Shown: positions 52,137-61,520, counted from the stretch's first letter. The stretch is 64,000 bases of DNA from Halobacillus dabanensis (GCF_900114165.1 NZ_FOSB01000009.1:1-64000); one strand, 5' to 3'. Notes: generated by a model from the letters alone, not told the origin. Numbers and translations: made by a program.

Positions 52137-52475
52137 ATGGATATTAAGGCGCATATATTTACGAAATATTGGATTGATTTTATGAGGGATAGAAACGGTG
52201 AAGAAGCAGATCACCTTGCTTTTTCACCGTTTTCTCATTTATCGAGTTATAAGGAATTAATGAAGGTGCTCCCCTTTTTTGTGATCGATTCTTCTGAGAC
52301 AGTTGTTTATACTAATAAACGATTTCGTGATCTGATTGAGGACATGGGCGATCAGATGCATAGCCACTCACTAGAATCTCCTATTTTACATATTGATCCC
52401 CTTTTAATGGTCAAAAAGATCTCCATGAATATGAACTGTGCTTCACAACTAATGAAAAAGAGTCAATCTGGTTAA
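52137..52475 (+). CDS. N-terminal PAS-like fragment of a frameshifted GGDEF-EAL protein
   Basis: 112 codons with a PAS-like region (LMKVLPFFVIDSSETVVYTN) that stop at TAA 52473-52475. Continuing one frame over from an A run at 52455-52459, sequence such as ESIWLRGYFIPAHDIGESFR follows and looks like the natural continuation. The original frame returns near 52540 in front of the GGDEF domain. So two compensating single-base shifts, or sequencing errors, separate this fragment from the next feature. The fragment alone would have no output domain. Confidence 0.65.
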   Translation: MDIKAHIFTKYWIDFMRDRNGEEADHLAFSPFSHLSSYKELMKVLPFFVIDSSETVVYTNKRFRDLIEDMGDQMHSHSLESPILHIDPLLMVKKISMNMNCASQLMKKSQSG

Positions 52476-52505
52476 GAGGGTACTTTATTCCCGCTCATGA
52501 TATAG

Positions 52506-54236
52506 GTGAATCATTCCGACTGTTTTTCGGTTTCTATCAGACTTCTGATAGAAACCGAAAAACTAGCAAAACGTTCAGTAAAGATTCATGAAGACTTTTC
52601 TCAAAGGATGGATGCTTTGATCAACCTAGTATTTAAAGTTATAAAAGCAGAAGATGGAAGTTTTCGTTACAGTATGTTTGAAGGAAGACTAGCACAAGGT
52701 ATCGGTTTAACAACAAAAAATGTAAAAGGCCGGACTCCTGAAGAGGTTTTTGGAAGTGATGGCTCTCTTTTTTATAAAGATAAATATTCTTTAGGTTTTT
52801 CAGGGGAAGTAGTCTCCTATAAACATTATTATCAAGGGCGTACATTTTACACTACTTTGTCTCCTGCAGGAATAAGTGGAAATGTGGAAGAACTTATCGG
52901 GAGTGCTGTAGACATCACAACTTATGAAGAAGCAACAAGTAAAATCGAACATATGGCTTCACATGATCCTTTGACAGATCTTCCAAACAGAATGAAACTG
53001 CATTCAGATCTCAGTGTGATAATTGAAAGTTTTTCCTCTTTTACGGTGATTTTCTGTAATCTAGACCGCTTCAAGTATGTCAATGATGCTTTTGGTCACT
53101 TCGCGGGTGACCAGGTTATTCAAATGATGGCTGAGCGGCTTAGTAGTCTTACTCCTGAAAGTGGTCGATTATACCGTGTGGGGGGAGACGAATTTATCAT
53201 CACACTTTGTGGCGATTACTCTCCACGGGAAGTTCGCACTCATGGTGATCAGATTATACGAAAGTTAAGTCTCCCTATCCACTCCTTCGGAAAACAATTC
53301 TTTATTACGGGCAGTATTGGAGTTGCCCAATATCCTTCAGATGCTTCTAAATCAACGGATTTAATCATGTGTGCAGATGTTGCTTTACAATATTCTAAAA
53401 TGAATGGTCGACAATTGTTATCTTTTTATAAGCCGGAAATGAATCGTGACTATAACCAACTGCTATCCCTGGAGGGGGACTTGCGAGAGGCGATCAGTAA
53501 GAACCAATTGTCTCTATACTATCAACCTAAAGTGGACGTCCGGACAGGTTATATTAGTGGGATGGAGGCATTGGTTCGGTGGAAGCATCCGGAAAAAGGA
53601 ATGATTTCTCCTGGAGAGTTTATTCCTATAGCTGAAGAGACAGGCGTCATTACCCAATTAGATGATTGGGTATTACGGGAAGCTTGTAAACAGTCCCAGG
53701 TTTGGATAGACAGAGGGTATGCACCAGAACGGATTGCTGTCAATGTCTCTGCCAGAGAAATTCAACGCCGGGATTATGCGGAAAAAGTTCGTAATATTTT
53801 AAGTGAAACTCTTCTTGATCCCAGGTACTTGGAAATTGAAGTGACAGAAGATAGTGTCATGCAAAATACAGAACAATGCATACGTACGATGCAGGACTTG
53901 AGAGCATTGGGTGTTTCTTTATCTATTGATGATTTCGGAACAGGCTATTCCTCCCTCAGTTACCTCAGGGAGTTTCCCATTCATTACTTAAAAATTGATC
54001 AAGCCTTCATTAAAGGAGTCCTGACAGAGCCAAGCGATGCAGAGATCGTAAAAGCAATGATTCAGCTTGCGGATGCCTTCCAAATTGAAGTTGTAGCAGA
54101 AGGGGTCGAAAGAGAAGAAGTTCTTGGTTTTCTTAGAGAAAATGAATGTTCTTACTATCAGGGGTATCACTTTAGTAAACCGGTACCAGCTGAAGAGATG
54201 GAGTCTTATTTATCCAAGAAAGAAAAATACCAATAA
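52506..54236 (+). CDS. GGDEF-EAL cyclic-di-GMP protein (main part)
   Basis: A 576-codon frame. The leader (residues 10-150) is the end of a PAS/PAC-like sensor, followed by a GGDEF domain at about 155-310 (ASHDPLTDLPNRMKL, RVGGDEFIITLCG) and an EAL domain at about 325-570 (MEALVRWKHPEKGMISPGEF, IDDFGTGYSSLSYLREFPI, EVVAEGVER). Both active-site signatures, GGDEF and EAL, are intact, so cyclase and phosphodiesterase are both possible. No ribosome site precedes the apparent GTG at 52506, in line with this being the body of a gene that began at 52137. Confidence 0.85.
   Translation: MNHSDCFSVSIRLLIETEKLAKRSVKIHEDFSQRMDALINLVFKVIKAEDGSFRYSMFEGRLAQGIGLTTKNVKGRTPEEVFGSDGSLFYKDKYSLGFSGEVVSYKHYYQGRTFYTTLSPAGISGNVEELIGSAVDITTYEEATSKIEHMASHDPLTDLPNRMKLHSDLSVIIESFSSFTVIFCNLDRFKYVNDAFGHFAGDQVIQMMAERLSSLTPESGRLYRVGGDEFIITLCGDYSPREVRTHGDQIIRKLSLPIHSFGKQFFITGSIGVAQYPSDASKSTDLIMCADVALQYSKMNGRQLLSFYKPEMNRDYNQLLSLEGDLREAISKNQLSLYYQPKVDVRTGYISGMEALVRWKHPEKGMISPGEFIPIAEETGVITQLDDWVLREACKQSQVWIDRGYAPERIAVNVSAREIQRRDYAEKVRNILSETLLDPRYLEIEVTEDSVMQNTEQCIRTMQDLRALGVSLSIDDFGTGYSSLSYLREFPIHYLKIDQAFIKGVLTEPSDAEIVKAMIQLADAFQIEVVAEGVEREEVLGFLRENECSYYQGYHFSKPVPAEEMESYLSKKEKYQ
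52523..52562. repeat. perfect 40-base palindrome (19-bp arms, 2-base spacer)
   Basis: Arm 52523-52541 (TTTTTCGGTTTCTATCAGA) and its exact complement 52544-52562 around CT. It lies inside the coding region exactly where the reading frame has to change. Confidence 0.95.
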
Positions 54237-54242
54237 ATATAG

Positions 54243-54273
54243 AGAACCCCTGCAAATTTGCAGAGGTTCTTTG
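54243..54273. terminator. terminator between convergent genes
   Basis: AGAACCcCTGC with GCAGaGGTTCT around a 6-base loop, T-rich downstream. Confidence 0.8.
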
Positions 54274-54301
54274 TTTATATAGACACGATATAACACCAGT
54301 A

Positions 54302-55693
54302 TTATCCAGCTTGTCGCTGTTCTCTTTCTTGTTGCCGTTCTTTTTTTGCTACTTTCAGGAACTTGTTGGTTTCGGCAGCTACTACACCAGATAAGAGTAA
54401 AAGTCCGATCAAGTTAGGGAATGCCATTAATCCATTCATTACATCAGCAAATACCCAAACAGTGTTCAGCTGAGCGACTGCTCCGATTAATACAAAAGCA
54501 ACGAATACAATCTTATAGGAACCGATGAAACGCTGCTTCGTTAAATAACCGAAACACTTTTCACCATAGTAAGACCAGCCGACGATGGTTGAGAAAGCAA
54601 AAAAGACTAGACCGATCGTTACGATATAAGCCCCAACATCCCCTAAGAAAATCTGGAAGGATGTAGACGTCAAGTCAGCACCATCCAGACCGCCCTGATA
54701 TTGTCCAGCCATTACAATTGTCAAGCCTGTCATTGTACAGACAATAATCGTATCGATGAAAACCTGGGTCATGGAAACTAATGCTTGACGTCCGGCATAA
54801 TCGGTACGTGCAGCTGCGGCAGCAATCGGAGCAGAACCGAGACCGGCTTCGTTTGAAAATACTCCGCGTGCAACACCGTAACGGATCACGGTACCAAGAA
54901 GCCCGCCACCGAGAGCACTTGCTGTAAATGCATCATTGAAAATAAGGCCAAGAGCTGGAAGAACCATGTCGTAATTGAGGATAAGTATAATTAAAGCACC
55001 AATCACATAAAAAATGGCCATAATAGGAACGAAAAAGGCTGTAACTTTCCCGATACTCTTGATACCACCCAGCAAAACAAGTCCGGCTAGAACGGTCAGA
55101 AGTATTCCTGTTACCCATGGGGAAACATTGAATGTTGCCTCCATCACATCAGAAACTGAATTGGATTGTACCATATTACCGATACCGAATGCGGCTACTG
55201 CGCCGAAAATAGCAAATAGAAAACCAAGTGGTTTCCCAAGCCATTTTGTTTTCAGTCCACGAGAGAGGTAATACATTGGACCACCGGCCATTTCGCCATT
55301 TTTACCTTCTATCCGGTATTTTACAGCTAGTACAGCCTCTGCATATTTTGTCGCCATACCAAAAATGGCCGTGATCCACATCCAAAATACAGCACCTGGA
55401 CCACCTAATACGACAGCTGTTGCGACACCAGCGATGTTCCCGGTCCCGATCGTGGCTGCCAGGGCAGTGGTGAGAGCCTGGTAATGAGAGATGTCTCCTT
55501 TTTCATTTTTGTTTTTCTTACTTGGTTTGAATGCTAAACGCAAGGCATATGGCAGTGTTTTGAACTGAAGAAACCCCAGACGGAGTGTTAAATAAACTCC
55601 TGTTCCAACTAACAAAATTAGTAGGACGGGCCCCCAAACAATACCACTAAGCTCACTAAGAAAACTGTGTAGTGCACTTTGTTCGTCCATCAT
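54302..55693 (-). CDS. alsT: AGCS-family sodium:alanine/glycine symporter (AlsT-like)
   Basis: A 463-residue membrane protein with about 10-11 helices, importing alanine, glycine or glutamine with sodium. Family motifs are ATIGTGNIAGVATAVVLGGP near residue 76 (substrate/ion site), GGPMYYLSRGL near 132, GVARGVFSNEAGLGSAPIAA near 275 and the C-terminal KFLKVAKKERQQ tail. A sodium symporter suits a halophile. AAGGGGGAAA precedes the ATG ATG pair. Monocistronic. Confidence 0.9.
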   Translation of the reverse strand: MMDEQSALHSFLSELSGIVWGPVLLILLVGTGVYLTLRLGFLQFKTLPYALRLAFKPSKKNKNEKGDISHYQALTTALAATIGTGNIAGVATAVVLGGPGAVFWMWITAIFGMATKYAEAVLAVKYRIEGKNGEMAGGPMYYLSRGLKTKWLGKPLGFLFAIFGAVAAFGIGNMVQSNSVSDVMEATFNVSPWVTGILLTVLAGLVLLGGIKSIGKVTAFFVPIMAIFYVIGALIILILNYDMVLPALGLIFNDAFTASALGGGLLGTVIRYGVARGVFSNEAGLGSAPIAAAAARTDYAGRQALVSMTQVFIDTIIVCTMTGLTIVMAGQYQGGLDGADLTSTSFQIFLGDVGAYIVTIGLVFFAFSTIVGWSYYGEKCFGYLTKQRFIGSYKIVFVAFVLIGAVAQLNTVWVFADVMNGLMAFPNLIGLLLLSGVVAAETNKFLKVAKKERQQEREQRQAG

Positions 55694-55905
55694 TTTCCCC
55701 CTTTTCCCTTTTAATAAAGTCCATATATAAAATATTCCGAAAATTTAAAACAAATGTCAAGGTAATTTGTAAACAAACATAAAAAACTGGGTTCGATTCG
55801 ACATAAAATGGGAAGATATAGGTGTGAAATACTATTAATTAGAAGGATTTTTTGACGTTTCATAGAAATTAAAGAATTAGAAACACTAATAATGGAGGAC
55901 TAACA

Positions 55906-56373
55906 ATGATTCATGTGTTATTCGTATGTTTAGGAAACATTTGCCGCTCACCGATGGCAGAAGCAATCTTCAAGGACCTGATAAAGAAAGAAAAACTTCA
56001 AGATTCCATAATGGTCGAATCTGCAGGAATCGGTCATTGGCATGAAGGTTCAGAACCTCATGAAGGAACAAGAAGGATTCTTGATAAACACTCGATTTCT
56101 TATGATGGGATGTTTGCAAGGCAAGTGAGAGAAGGGGACTGGGATGATTTCGATTATTTAATTGCTATGGATGAAGAGAATGTTAGAGATTTGAGGGGCA
56201 TCAGAGAAAAGAATGATGTAATAGTTGCGAAGCTTATGGACTATGTTCCCGAAGCGGTGGAAAGGGATGTTCCTGATCCCTACCTTACAGGTAATTTTAA
56301 TCATGTCTATGAACTGGTGCTTGAAGGGTGTAAAAGGCTTCTGGGAGAAATGAAGAAAAAACATAATCTTTAA
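55906..56373 (+). CDS. yfkJ: low-molecular-weight protein-tyrosine phosphatase (YfkJ-like)
   Basis: A 155-residue phosphatase with the P-loop VCLGNICRSPMAEAIF at residues 7-22 (CX5R nucleophile and Arg) and the general acid in DVPDPYLTG near 126. It dephosphorylates tyrosine (and possibly arginine) residues; YfkJ of Bacillus takes part in ethanol and stress resistance. AATGGAGGACTAACA precedes the ATG. It leads a three-gene operon with a YtxH-like and a BrkB-like gene, in an arrangement that recalls yfkJ-yfkI-yfkH. Confidence 0.85.
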   Translation: MIHVLFVCLGNICRSPMAEAIFKDLIKKEKLQDSIMVESAGIGHWHEGSEPHEGTRRILDKHSISYDGMFARQVREGDWDDFDYLIAMDEENVRDLRGIREKNDVIVAKLMDYVPEAVERDVPDPYLTGNFNHVYELVLEGCKRLLGEMKKKHNL

Positions 56374-56386
56374 GGAGGATGAAGAT

Positions 56387-56716
56387 ATGGGACAGAATAA
56401 ATTGTGGAAGGGTATATTTCTAGGTGCAGTCATTGGGGGCGTTGTAGCTTTAGTGGATAAAGATACTAGAGCGTTAGTAGGGGAGAAGTCGAAATCGGCA
56501 GGTACAAAATGCCAGGGATACGTGAAGCATCCTTCTGAAGCGATTCACAACTTGAGAATAAGTTACGAGTCTTTTTCTTCTCAAATAAACAAAGGAGTGG
56601 AGGATCTTCTGGCATTATTACAGAAAGCAGAGAGTATGCTGAATAAAGTTGGAGAAATCAATCAAGAAGTGAAGCAGCAACTTAAAGCTGTGGATGATTC
56701 AAAAGAAGCTTCTTGA
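56387..56716 (+). CDS. YtxH-like/YfkI-like membrane-associated protein
   Basis: A 109-residue protein with an N-terminal glycine-rich helix (WKGIFLGAVIGGVVALVDKD) and a long amphipathic helical tail (ISYESFSSQINKGVEDLLAL), the pattern of YtxH general-stress proteins. It lies 13 bases after the phosphatase gene and 22 before the BrkB-like gene. AAGGAGGATGAAGAT precedes the ATG. Function unknown. Confidence 0.7.
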   Translation: MGQNKLWKGIFLGAVIGGVVALVDKDTRALVGEKSKSAGTKCQGYVKHPSEAIHNLRISYESFSSQINKGVEDLLALLQKAESMLNKVGEINQEVKQQLKAVDDSKEAS

Positions 56717-56738
56717 TACCAAGAGGTGATGGAATATC

Positions 56739-57569
56739 ATGAAAGTCATCAAGAATTTCGGCAAAGAGCTTTTCACCCGCTTCGGAGAGGATGATGTGGG
56801 AGGAATGGCTGCTCAACTTGCCTACTTTTTTTTACTATCTTTGTTTCCGTTTATGATATTCCTACTTACCCTATTAGGGTACTTACATATCGATGAAAAT
56901 CGGGTACTTGCGTTTGTGAGCACCTATGCTCCCCCAGAAACTTTCGATATGATTACAAGTAACGTTTCCTCTCTTTTGAGGAGTGAGAACGGGAGTTTGT
57001 TATCCATCGGTCTTGTAGGTACTCTTTGGGCAGCATCTAATGGAGTTAATGCAATCATGCGTGCCTTTAATCGTGCCCATGACGTGGAAGAGAACCGCTC
57101 TTTTATCGTTTCAAGACTGATTGCTATTATCCTTACAATAGCAATGATATTAGTAATTGCTATTGCGTTCTTGCTTCCGGTACTGGGGCATACGATTGGC
57201 GTCTATCTTTTTTCTTTCTTTGGTTTATCGGAAAGTTTTCTCTCATTGTGGAATGGCCTTCGCTGGGTGATTTCGTCCATTATCTTTTTCATTGTCTTGT
57301 CGTTTCTATATGTCACAGCGCCCAATAAACGGTTGAAATATCGTGACACAGTTGCAGGGGCTGTTTTTGCGACATTTAGTTGGCAGTTGGTATCTTTGAT
57401 GTTTTCCTTTTATGTGGGCAACTTGGGTAATTTTTCTGCCACTTATGGGAGTTTAGGGGGCGTAATCGTACTGATGATTTGGTTCTATATATCCGGAATC
57501 GTTATCATTCTAGGTGGAGAGATAAATGCTATGGCCCATCATCGCCGTACGGAAGACACATGGGGATGA
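56739..57569 (+). CDS. yfkH: YihY/BrkB-family membrane protein (YfkH-like)
   Basis: A 276-residue membrane protein with six helices of the YihY/virulence-factor BrkB family. GGMAAQLAYFFLLSLFPFMI near residue 21, GTLWAASNGVNAIMRAFNRA near 93, and GAVFATFSWQLVSLMFSFYV near 206 are typical, ending with GEINAMAHHRR. Once mis-called ribonuclease BN; the true function is unknown. The last gene of the phosphatase operon; a terminator follows at 57610. Confidence 0.85.
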   Translation: MKVIKNFGKELFTRFGEDDVGGMAAQLAYFFLLSLFPFMIFLLTLLGYLHIDENRVLAFVSTYAPPETFDMITSNVSSLLRSENGSLLSIGLVGTLWAASNGVNAIMRAFNRAHDVEENRSFIVSRLIAIILTIAMILVIAIAFLLPVLGHTIGVYLFSFFGLSESFLSLWNGLRWVISSIIFFIVLSFLYVTAPNKRLKYRDTVAGAVFATFSWQLVSLMFSFYVGNLGNFSATYGSLGGVIVLMIWFYISGIVIILGGEINAMAHHRRTEDTWG

Positions 57570-57609
57570 AAAGGAGACCCCTCTGACCTTGGATCCTATT
57601 TTGGGGAGA

Positions 57610-57652
57610 AAAAACAAAGGACGATATCTCTTATGACTTCGTCCTTTGTTTT
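57610..57652. terminator. terminator after the yfkH-like gene
   Basis: AAAACAAAGGACGA with TCGTCCTTTGTTTT around a 13-base loop. Confidence 0.9.
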
Positions 57653-57747
57653 GCTATGGTCAAAAGGAGTCCTCTTGGAATAGTAAGACAGTGTTTCAGG
57701 AGGAACAACTCACGCCCGGCGGAAATCGTATATTTGACTTAATACAG

Positions 57748-59661
57748 TTATCTTAATAGACGAAGGCCATTAAGGATAACGAGGATTGTGCTACCTTCGT
57801 GGCCAATGACTCCGAGTGGTAAATCAAGGAGTTGCAAAAAGTTACTGATGATGAGGAGCATGATAATACTGATAGAAAAGATGATGTTTTGTTTAACTAC
57901 TCGGTTCATCCTTTTTGACACATTAATTGCATCCCCGATTTTAGGAAGGTCATTTTTCATTAAGACGACATCCGCTGTTTCCAGAGCAACATCTGTTCCT
58001 TCTCCCATAGCTATACCTACATCTGATTCGGCTAACGCTGGTGCATCGTTAATGCCGTCCCCTACCATCCCGACATGGCTGAAGTGCTCTTTTAATTTTT
58101 TGATTTCTTCCAATTTCTGTTCTGGCATACATTCGGGAATATACTGATCAAGTCCTGCCTCAACAGCAATGGATCTGGCGGTTGTAGGATTGTCACCTGT
58201 CAACATGATTGTATAGATTCCTTGTTCTTTCAGAGATTGGATCGCATCTTTTGCTTCTTGCCTTACGGTGTCTTTGAGAGCGAAGAGAGCGATGACTGAC
58301 TCTCCCACTTTTACAAAGATGACGGTCTTACCCTCTAAAGCCAGCTCTTCAAATTTCCCTCCATGAAAAGTAACAGCTGCTTCTTTACCGATGAACTCTG
58401 CTTTACCGATCATCCACGTTTCCTCTTTGAAGACCCCAGTAACCCCATTACCACTACTGTTCTGGACATTATCAACAGGTACAAATGGTACGCCTGATTT
58501 CTCGGCGTATCTGACTATAGCCTTGGCCAAGGGGTGGTTTGATTGTTGCTCGATGGAAGCGACGATAGAAAGAACGTTTGCGTCATTCTGCTCTTCAAGG
58601 CTGATAAAGTCTGTAACAACCGGCTGCCCTTTCGTTAGTGTTCCGGTTTTATCAAATGCAATGGCCTGTAGGTGAGAAAGATGTTCAAGATGTACGCCCC
58701 CTTTAAATAAAATGCCGTGACGGGCTCCGTTCGTAATAGCTGAAAGGGTAGCGGGCATAATGGAAGCAACGAGAGCGCACGGGGAAGCGACGACAAGCAG
58801 AATCATGGCCCGATAAACGGTTTCTTGCCAAGTCCACCCCAGTAAGAAGTGGGGAAGGAACAGCATAAGGCCAACGACGAGTAGTACAACTTTTACATAT
58901 GTCCCCTCAAATCGTTCGATGAAAAGTTGGGACGGTGATTTTTCACTTTGTGCGTTTTGGACCATTGTTATGATTTTTTGGAAGAGGGTATCAGATGCTT
59001 TTTTTGTGACGGTAACCACTAAGCTTCCGTCGATATTCATAGTCCCTGCAAAAACTTCTCCCTCTATCTCTTTTGTGACAGGTAAGGACTCTCCTGTGAT
59101 GGTACTTTCATTCAAGGAGGATTGCCCTTTTTTAATAACGCCATCAGCAGGGACACGTTCCCCTGCTTTAATTAAAATCTGGTCACCGACATTTAAGTTC
59201 TTTACGGAGGTCCATTCATATCCAGACGCAGTGACGAGTAGTGCTTTCTCCGGCTGCATATTCATCAACGATGAGATTTCTTTTTGACTTTTATTCATCG
59301 TATAGGTTTCCAGTGCTCCGCTTAATGAAAATATGAAAATAAGGATGGCTCCTTCTGTCCAATATCCAATAGAAGCGGATCCAATGGCTGCCAAAATCAT
59401 AAGCAATTCCACGTTCAAGGACTTTTCATGGATTGTCTCCACTATGCCTTCTTTCGCTTTAGCAAAACCTCCGATAATGAACGCACTAATGTATAACAGG
59501 GTGTAAACAGTCGTACCCCAATTGTTCTCTCCATACCAGGCTGCCAAGATGAGAAAACCACTTATGATAGCTGCTATAAGTTCTATATGCTCTTTAAGGT
59601 AAGTGAAGCGGTCTGGTAATTTTAACCACTGATTGGGTAGTATAGCTCGTAATTGATCCAT
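57748..59661 (-). CDS. zosA: ZosA-like P1B-type metal-transporting ATPase
   Basis: A 637-residue heavy-metal P-type ATPase without an N-terminal metal-binding domain. Motifs in order: TITGESLPVT near 201, VASPCALVASIMPAT (SPC instead of CPC) near 303, DKTGTLTKG near 347, the NHPLAKAI HP-locus, VGDGINDAPALAESDVGIA, and the last helix with GHEGSTILVILNG, a His-Glu pair seen in ZosA rather than the Asp of CadA. ZosA is linked to zinc uptake under peroxide stress. The frame begins at 59703, but AAAAGGAG is placed for the ATG at 59661. A PerR box upstream supports the assignment. Confidence 0.85.
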   Translation of the reverse strand: MDQLRAILPNQWLKLPDRFTYLKEHIELIAAIISGFLILAAWYGENNWGTTVYTLLYISAFIIGGFAKAKEGIVETIHEKSLNVELLMILAAIGSASIGYWTEGAILIFIFSLSGALETYTMNKSQKEISSLMNMQPEKALLVTASGYEWTSVKNLNVGDQILIKAGERVPADGVIKKGQSSLNESTITGESLPVTKEIEGEVFAGTMNIDGSLVVTVTKKASDTLFQKIITMVQNAQSEKSPSQLFIERFEGTYVKVVLLVVGLMLFLPHFLLGWTWQETVYRAMILLVVASPCALVASIMPATLSAITNGARHGILFKGGVHLEHLSHLQAIAFDKTGTLTKGQPVVTDFISLEEQNDANVLSIVASIEQQSNHPLAKAIVRYAEKSGVPFVPVDNVQNSSGNGVTGVFKEETWMIGKAEFIGKEAAVTFHGGKFEELALEGKTVIFVKVGESVIALFALKDTVRQEAKDAIQSLKEQGIYTIMLTGDNPTTARSIAVEAGLDQYIPECMPEQKLEEIKKLKEHFSHVGMVGDGINDAPALAESDVGIAMGEGTDVALETADVVLMKNDLPKIGDAINVSKRMNRVVKQNIIFSISIIMLLIISNFLQLLDLPLGVIGHEGSTILVILNGLRLLR

Positions 59662-59730
59662 ATTTATTTTCAACTCCTTTTTATAATTGAGAATGAAAGT
59701 CATTATCCTTACATCAACTGTACTTTCAAA

Positions 59731-59745
59731 TTAAAATAATTATAA
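59731..59745 (-). promoter_or_regulatory. PerR box upstream of the ZosA-like gene
   Basis: On the minus strand TTATAATTATTTTAA matches the PerR consensus TTATAATNATTATAA at all but one position. It lies 70 bases before the start of the ATPase gene, as in the PerR-controlled zosA of Bacillus. Confidence 0.7.
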
Positions 59746-59895
59746 TTTGATATATATTATTATAATACCATGAAACCACCGATGTTCAAGTAGCAAAGAA
59801 CCATTTTATAAAAAGTAAGCTAGGCAGTTGATATTACACGTGTCAAGTTGCTATATTAGACAAGTGCTAATAACAAATGGAAGGTGGAAAAATCA

Positions 59896-60777
59896 ATGCG
59901 CAAAGGTTTTATACTTATGTTTATGCTTGTGCTTTCTTTGTTCCTTGCTGCTTGTGGTTCAAGCGACGAAGGAGAGAGCAGTTCAAATAGTGATGGAGGC
60001 GAAGAAGCTTCCGATAGCAAATGGAGTGAAATCCAAGAGGAAGGAGAAATAGTAGTTGGAACTTCAGGTACACTTTTCCCTGCTTCCTACTATCCTGAAG
60101 ACTCCGATGAAATGACAGGGTATGATGTGGAAATTATGAGGGAAGTGGCAGATCGTCTGGGTCTTGAACTCAAGTTTGAAGAATATGGTGTAGATGGACT
60201 CCTTTCTGCAATTAACAGTGGCCGTATCGACGCTGTTATCAACGACATGGAAGTTACTAAGGACCGTCAAGAGCAATTTTCCTTCAGCGACCCTTACAAA
60301 TATTCTTATTCAACGATGATTGTCCGTGAATCCGATCTTTCTGGAATTGAAACACTGGAAGATCTGGAAGGGAAGACACATGGCGGTGGAGCAACCACTG
60401 TATTTTCTCAAATTGCCGAACACTTTGGTGCAGAAACAAAAACATATGGTAATGTGACAAACGATGTTTATCTTCGTGATGTAGAAAACGGGAACACGGA
60501 TTTCATCATCAATGATTATTACTTGCAATCCCTTGCTTTGAAAGCTTTAACTGATATTGAAGTAAAGCTTCATCCGGATTTGAAATTCCATCCGACTAAT
60601 TCAGCGATTGTTATGCCTAAGGAAGCAACCAAAATGACGGAAGAAATTAATGCGGTGCTTCAAGAGATGCGAGATGACGGTACATTGACGGAACTTTCAA
60701 AAGAATTTTTCGGTGGAAAGGACGCTTCCAAAGAGCCAGAAGCTGATATTCGCGAAATTGAAGGTTTAGATTTGTAA
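59896..60777 (+). CDS. amino-acid ABC transporter substrate-binding lipoprotein
   Basis: A 293-residue family-3 (bacterial SBP_bac_3) binding protein. The signal peptide ends in the lipobox LAAC at residues 17-20, followed by an acidic Ser/Glu/Gly linker suited to high salt. The binding domain has MTGYDVEIMREVADRLGLEL near 71 and SGRIDAVINDMEVTKDRQ near 103, typical of polar amino-acid or cystine binders. The GTG at 59884 lies within the ribosome site; GGAAGGTGG is right for the ATG at 59896. The permease follows at 10 bases; no ATPase gene is present. Confidence 0.85.
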   Translation: MRKGFILMFMLVLSLFLAACGSSDEGESSSNSDGGEEASDSKWSEIQEEGEIVVGTSGTLFPASYYPEDSDEMTGYDVEIMREVADRLGLELKFEEYGVDGLLSAINSGRIDAVINDMEVTKDRQEQFSFSDPYKYSYSTMIVRESDLSGIETLEDLEGKTHGGGATTVFSQIAEHFGAETKTYGNVTNDVYLRDVENGNTDFIINDYYLQSLALKALTDIEVKLHPDLKFHPTNSAIVMPKEATKMTEEINAVLQEMRDDGTLTELSKEFFGGKDASKEPEADIREIEGLDL

Positions 60778-60787
60778 GGAGCTTTAT

Positions 60788-61480
60788 ATGTTAGGTATTG
60801 AAGTGAACGAAATCCAAATCGAAAAGCTTTTTAATGCCGAGCGTGCTTGGTCCAATTTACCTTTTATCCTAGAAGGGGTACCGTTGACCCTTATGGTTGC
60901 GTTAATCGGCATGTTGATCGGACTAATACTCGGTTTCTTTCTTGCTCTTGCTAGAGGTTCTGATCATGTTTGGCTTCGGTGGCCCGCACGTTTTTATATA
61001 TCCTTTATGCGGGGAACACCGATACTTGTTTACTTATTCGTTTTGTATTTCGGACTTCCTGTCGTAGGCATTAAACTTCCGGCAACAGTAGCTGCTGTTA
61101 TCGGTTTTGGTACGAACAGTGCTGCTTACATTGCAGAAATCAATCGAGCTTCTTTGAACAGTGTGCCAAACGGTCAATGGGAATCTTCACGAGCTTTAGG
61201 GTTTACTTATTGGCAAACAATTAGGAGGATTATTATGCCACAGGCTACACGGATAGCTATTCCACCGCTTGGAAATGTGTTCCTTGACCTATTGAAGGCG
61301 ACCTCACTGGCAGCTATGATTTCCGTGCCTGAGATTTTAAACAAAGCTCAAATTGCAGCAGGGCGGACGGTAGACTCAATGACGATGTACATTACAGCTG
61401 CTTTGATATATTGGCCTTTGACAATGATCTTCTCAGCTTTGCAAGATTATCTGGAAAAACGCCACAATAGATATTTATAA
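60788..61480 (+). CDS. amino-acid ABC transporter permease
   Basis: A 230-residue permease of the HisM/GlnP family with about five helices and the EAA loop RALGFTYWQTIRRIIMPQA near residue 138 for contact with an ATPase. It partners the binding protein just upstream. The ATP-binding subunit expected next is missing, and a terminator follows directly, so an ATPase must be borrowed from another locus. AAGGAGCTTTAT precedes the ATG. Confidence 0.9.
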   Translation: MLGIEVNEIQIEKLFNAERAWSNLPFILEGVPLTLMVALIGMLIGLILGFFLALARGSDHVWLRWPARFYISFMRGTPILVYLFVLYFGLPVVGIKLPATVAAVIGFGTNSAAYIAEINRASLNSVPNGQWESSRALGFTYWQTIRRIIMPQATRIAIPPLGNVFLDLLKATSLAAMISVPEILNKAQIAAGRTVDSMTMYITAALIYWPLTMIFSALQDYLEKRHNRYL

Positions 61481-61487
61481 CATTCGG

Positions 61488-61520
61488 AAGCCGGAGCAGA
61501 TTTACCTGCTCTGGCTTTTT
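61488..61520 (+). terminator. terminator of the amino-acid ABC pair
   Basis: AAGCCgGAGCA with TGCTCtGGCTT around a 7-base loop, followed by T5. Confidence 0.9.
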
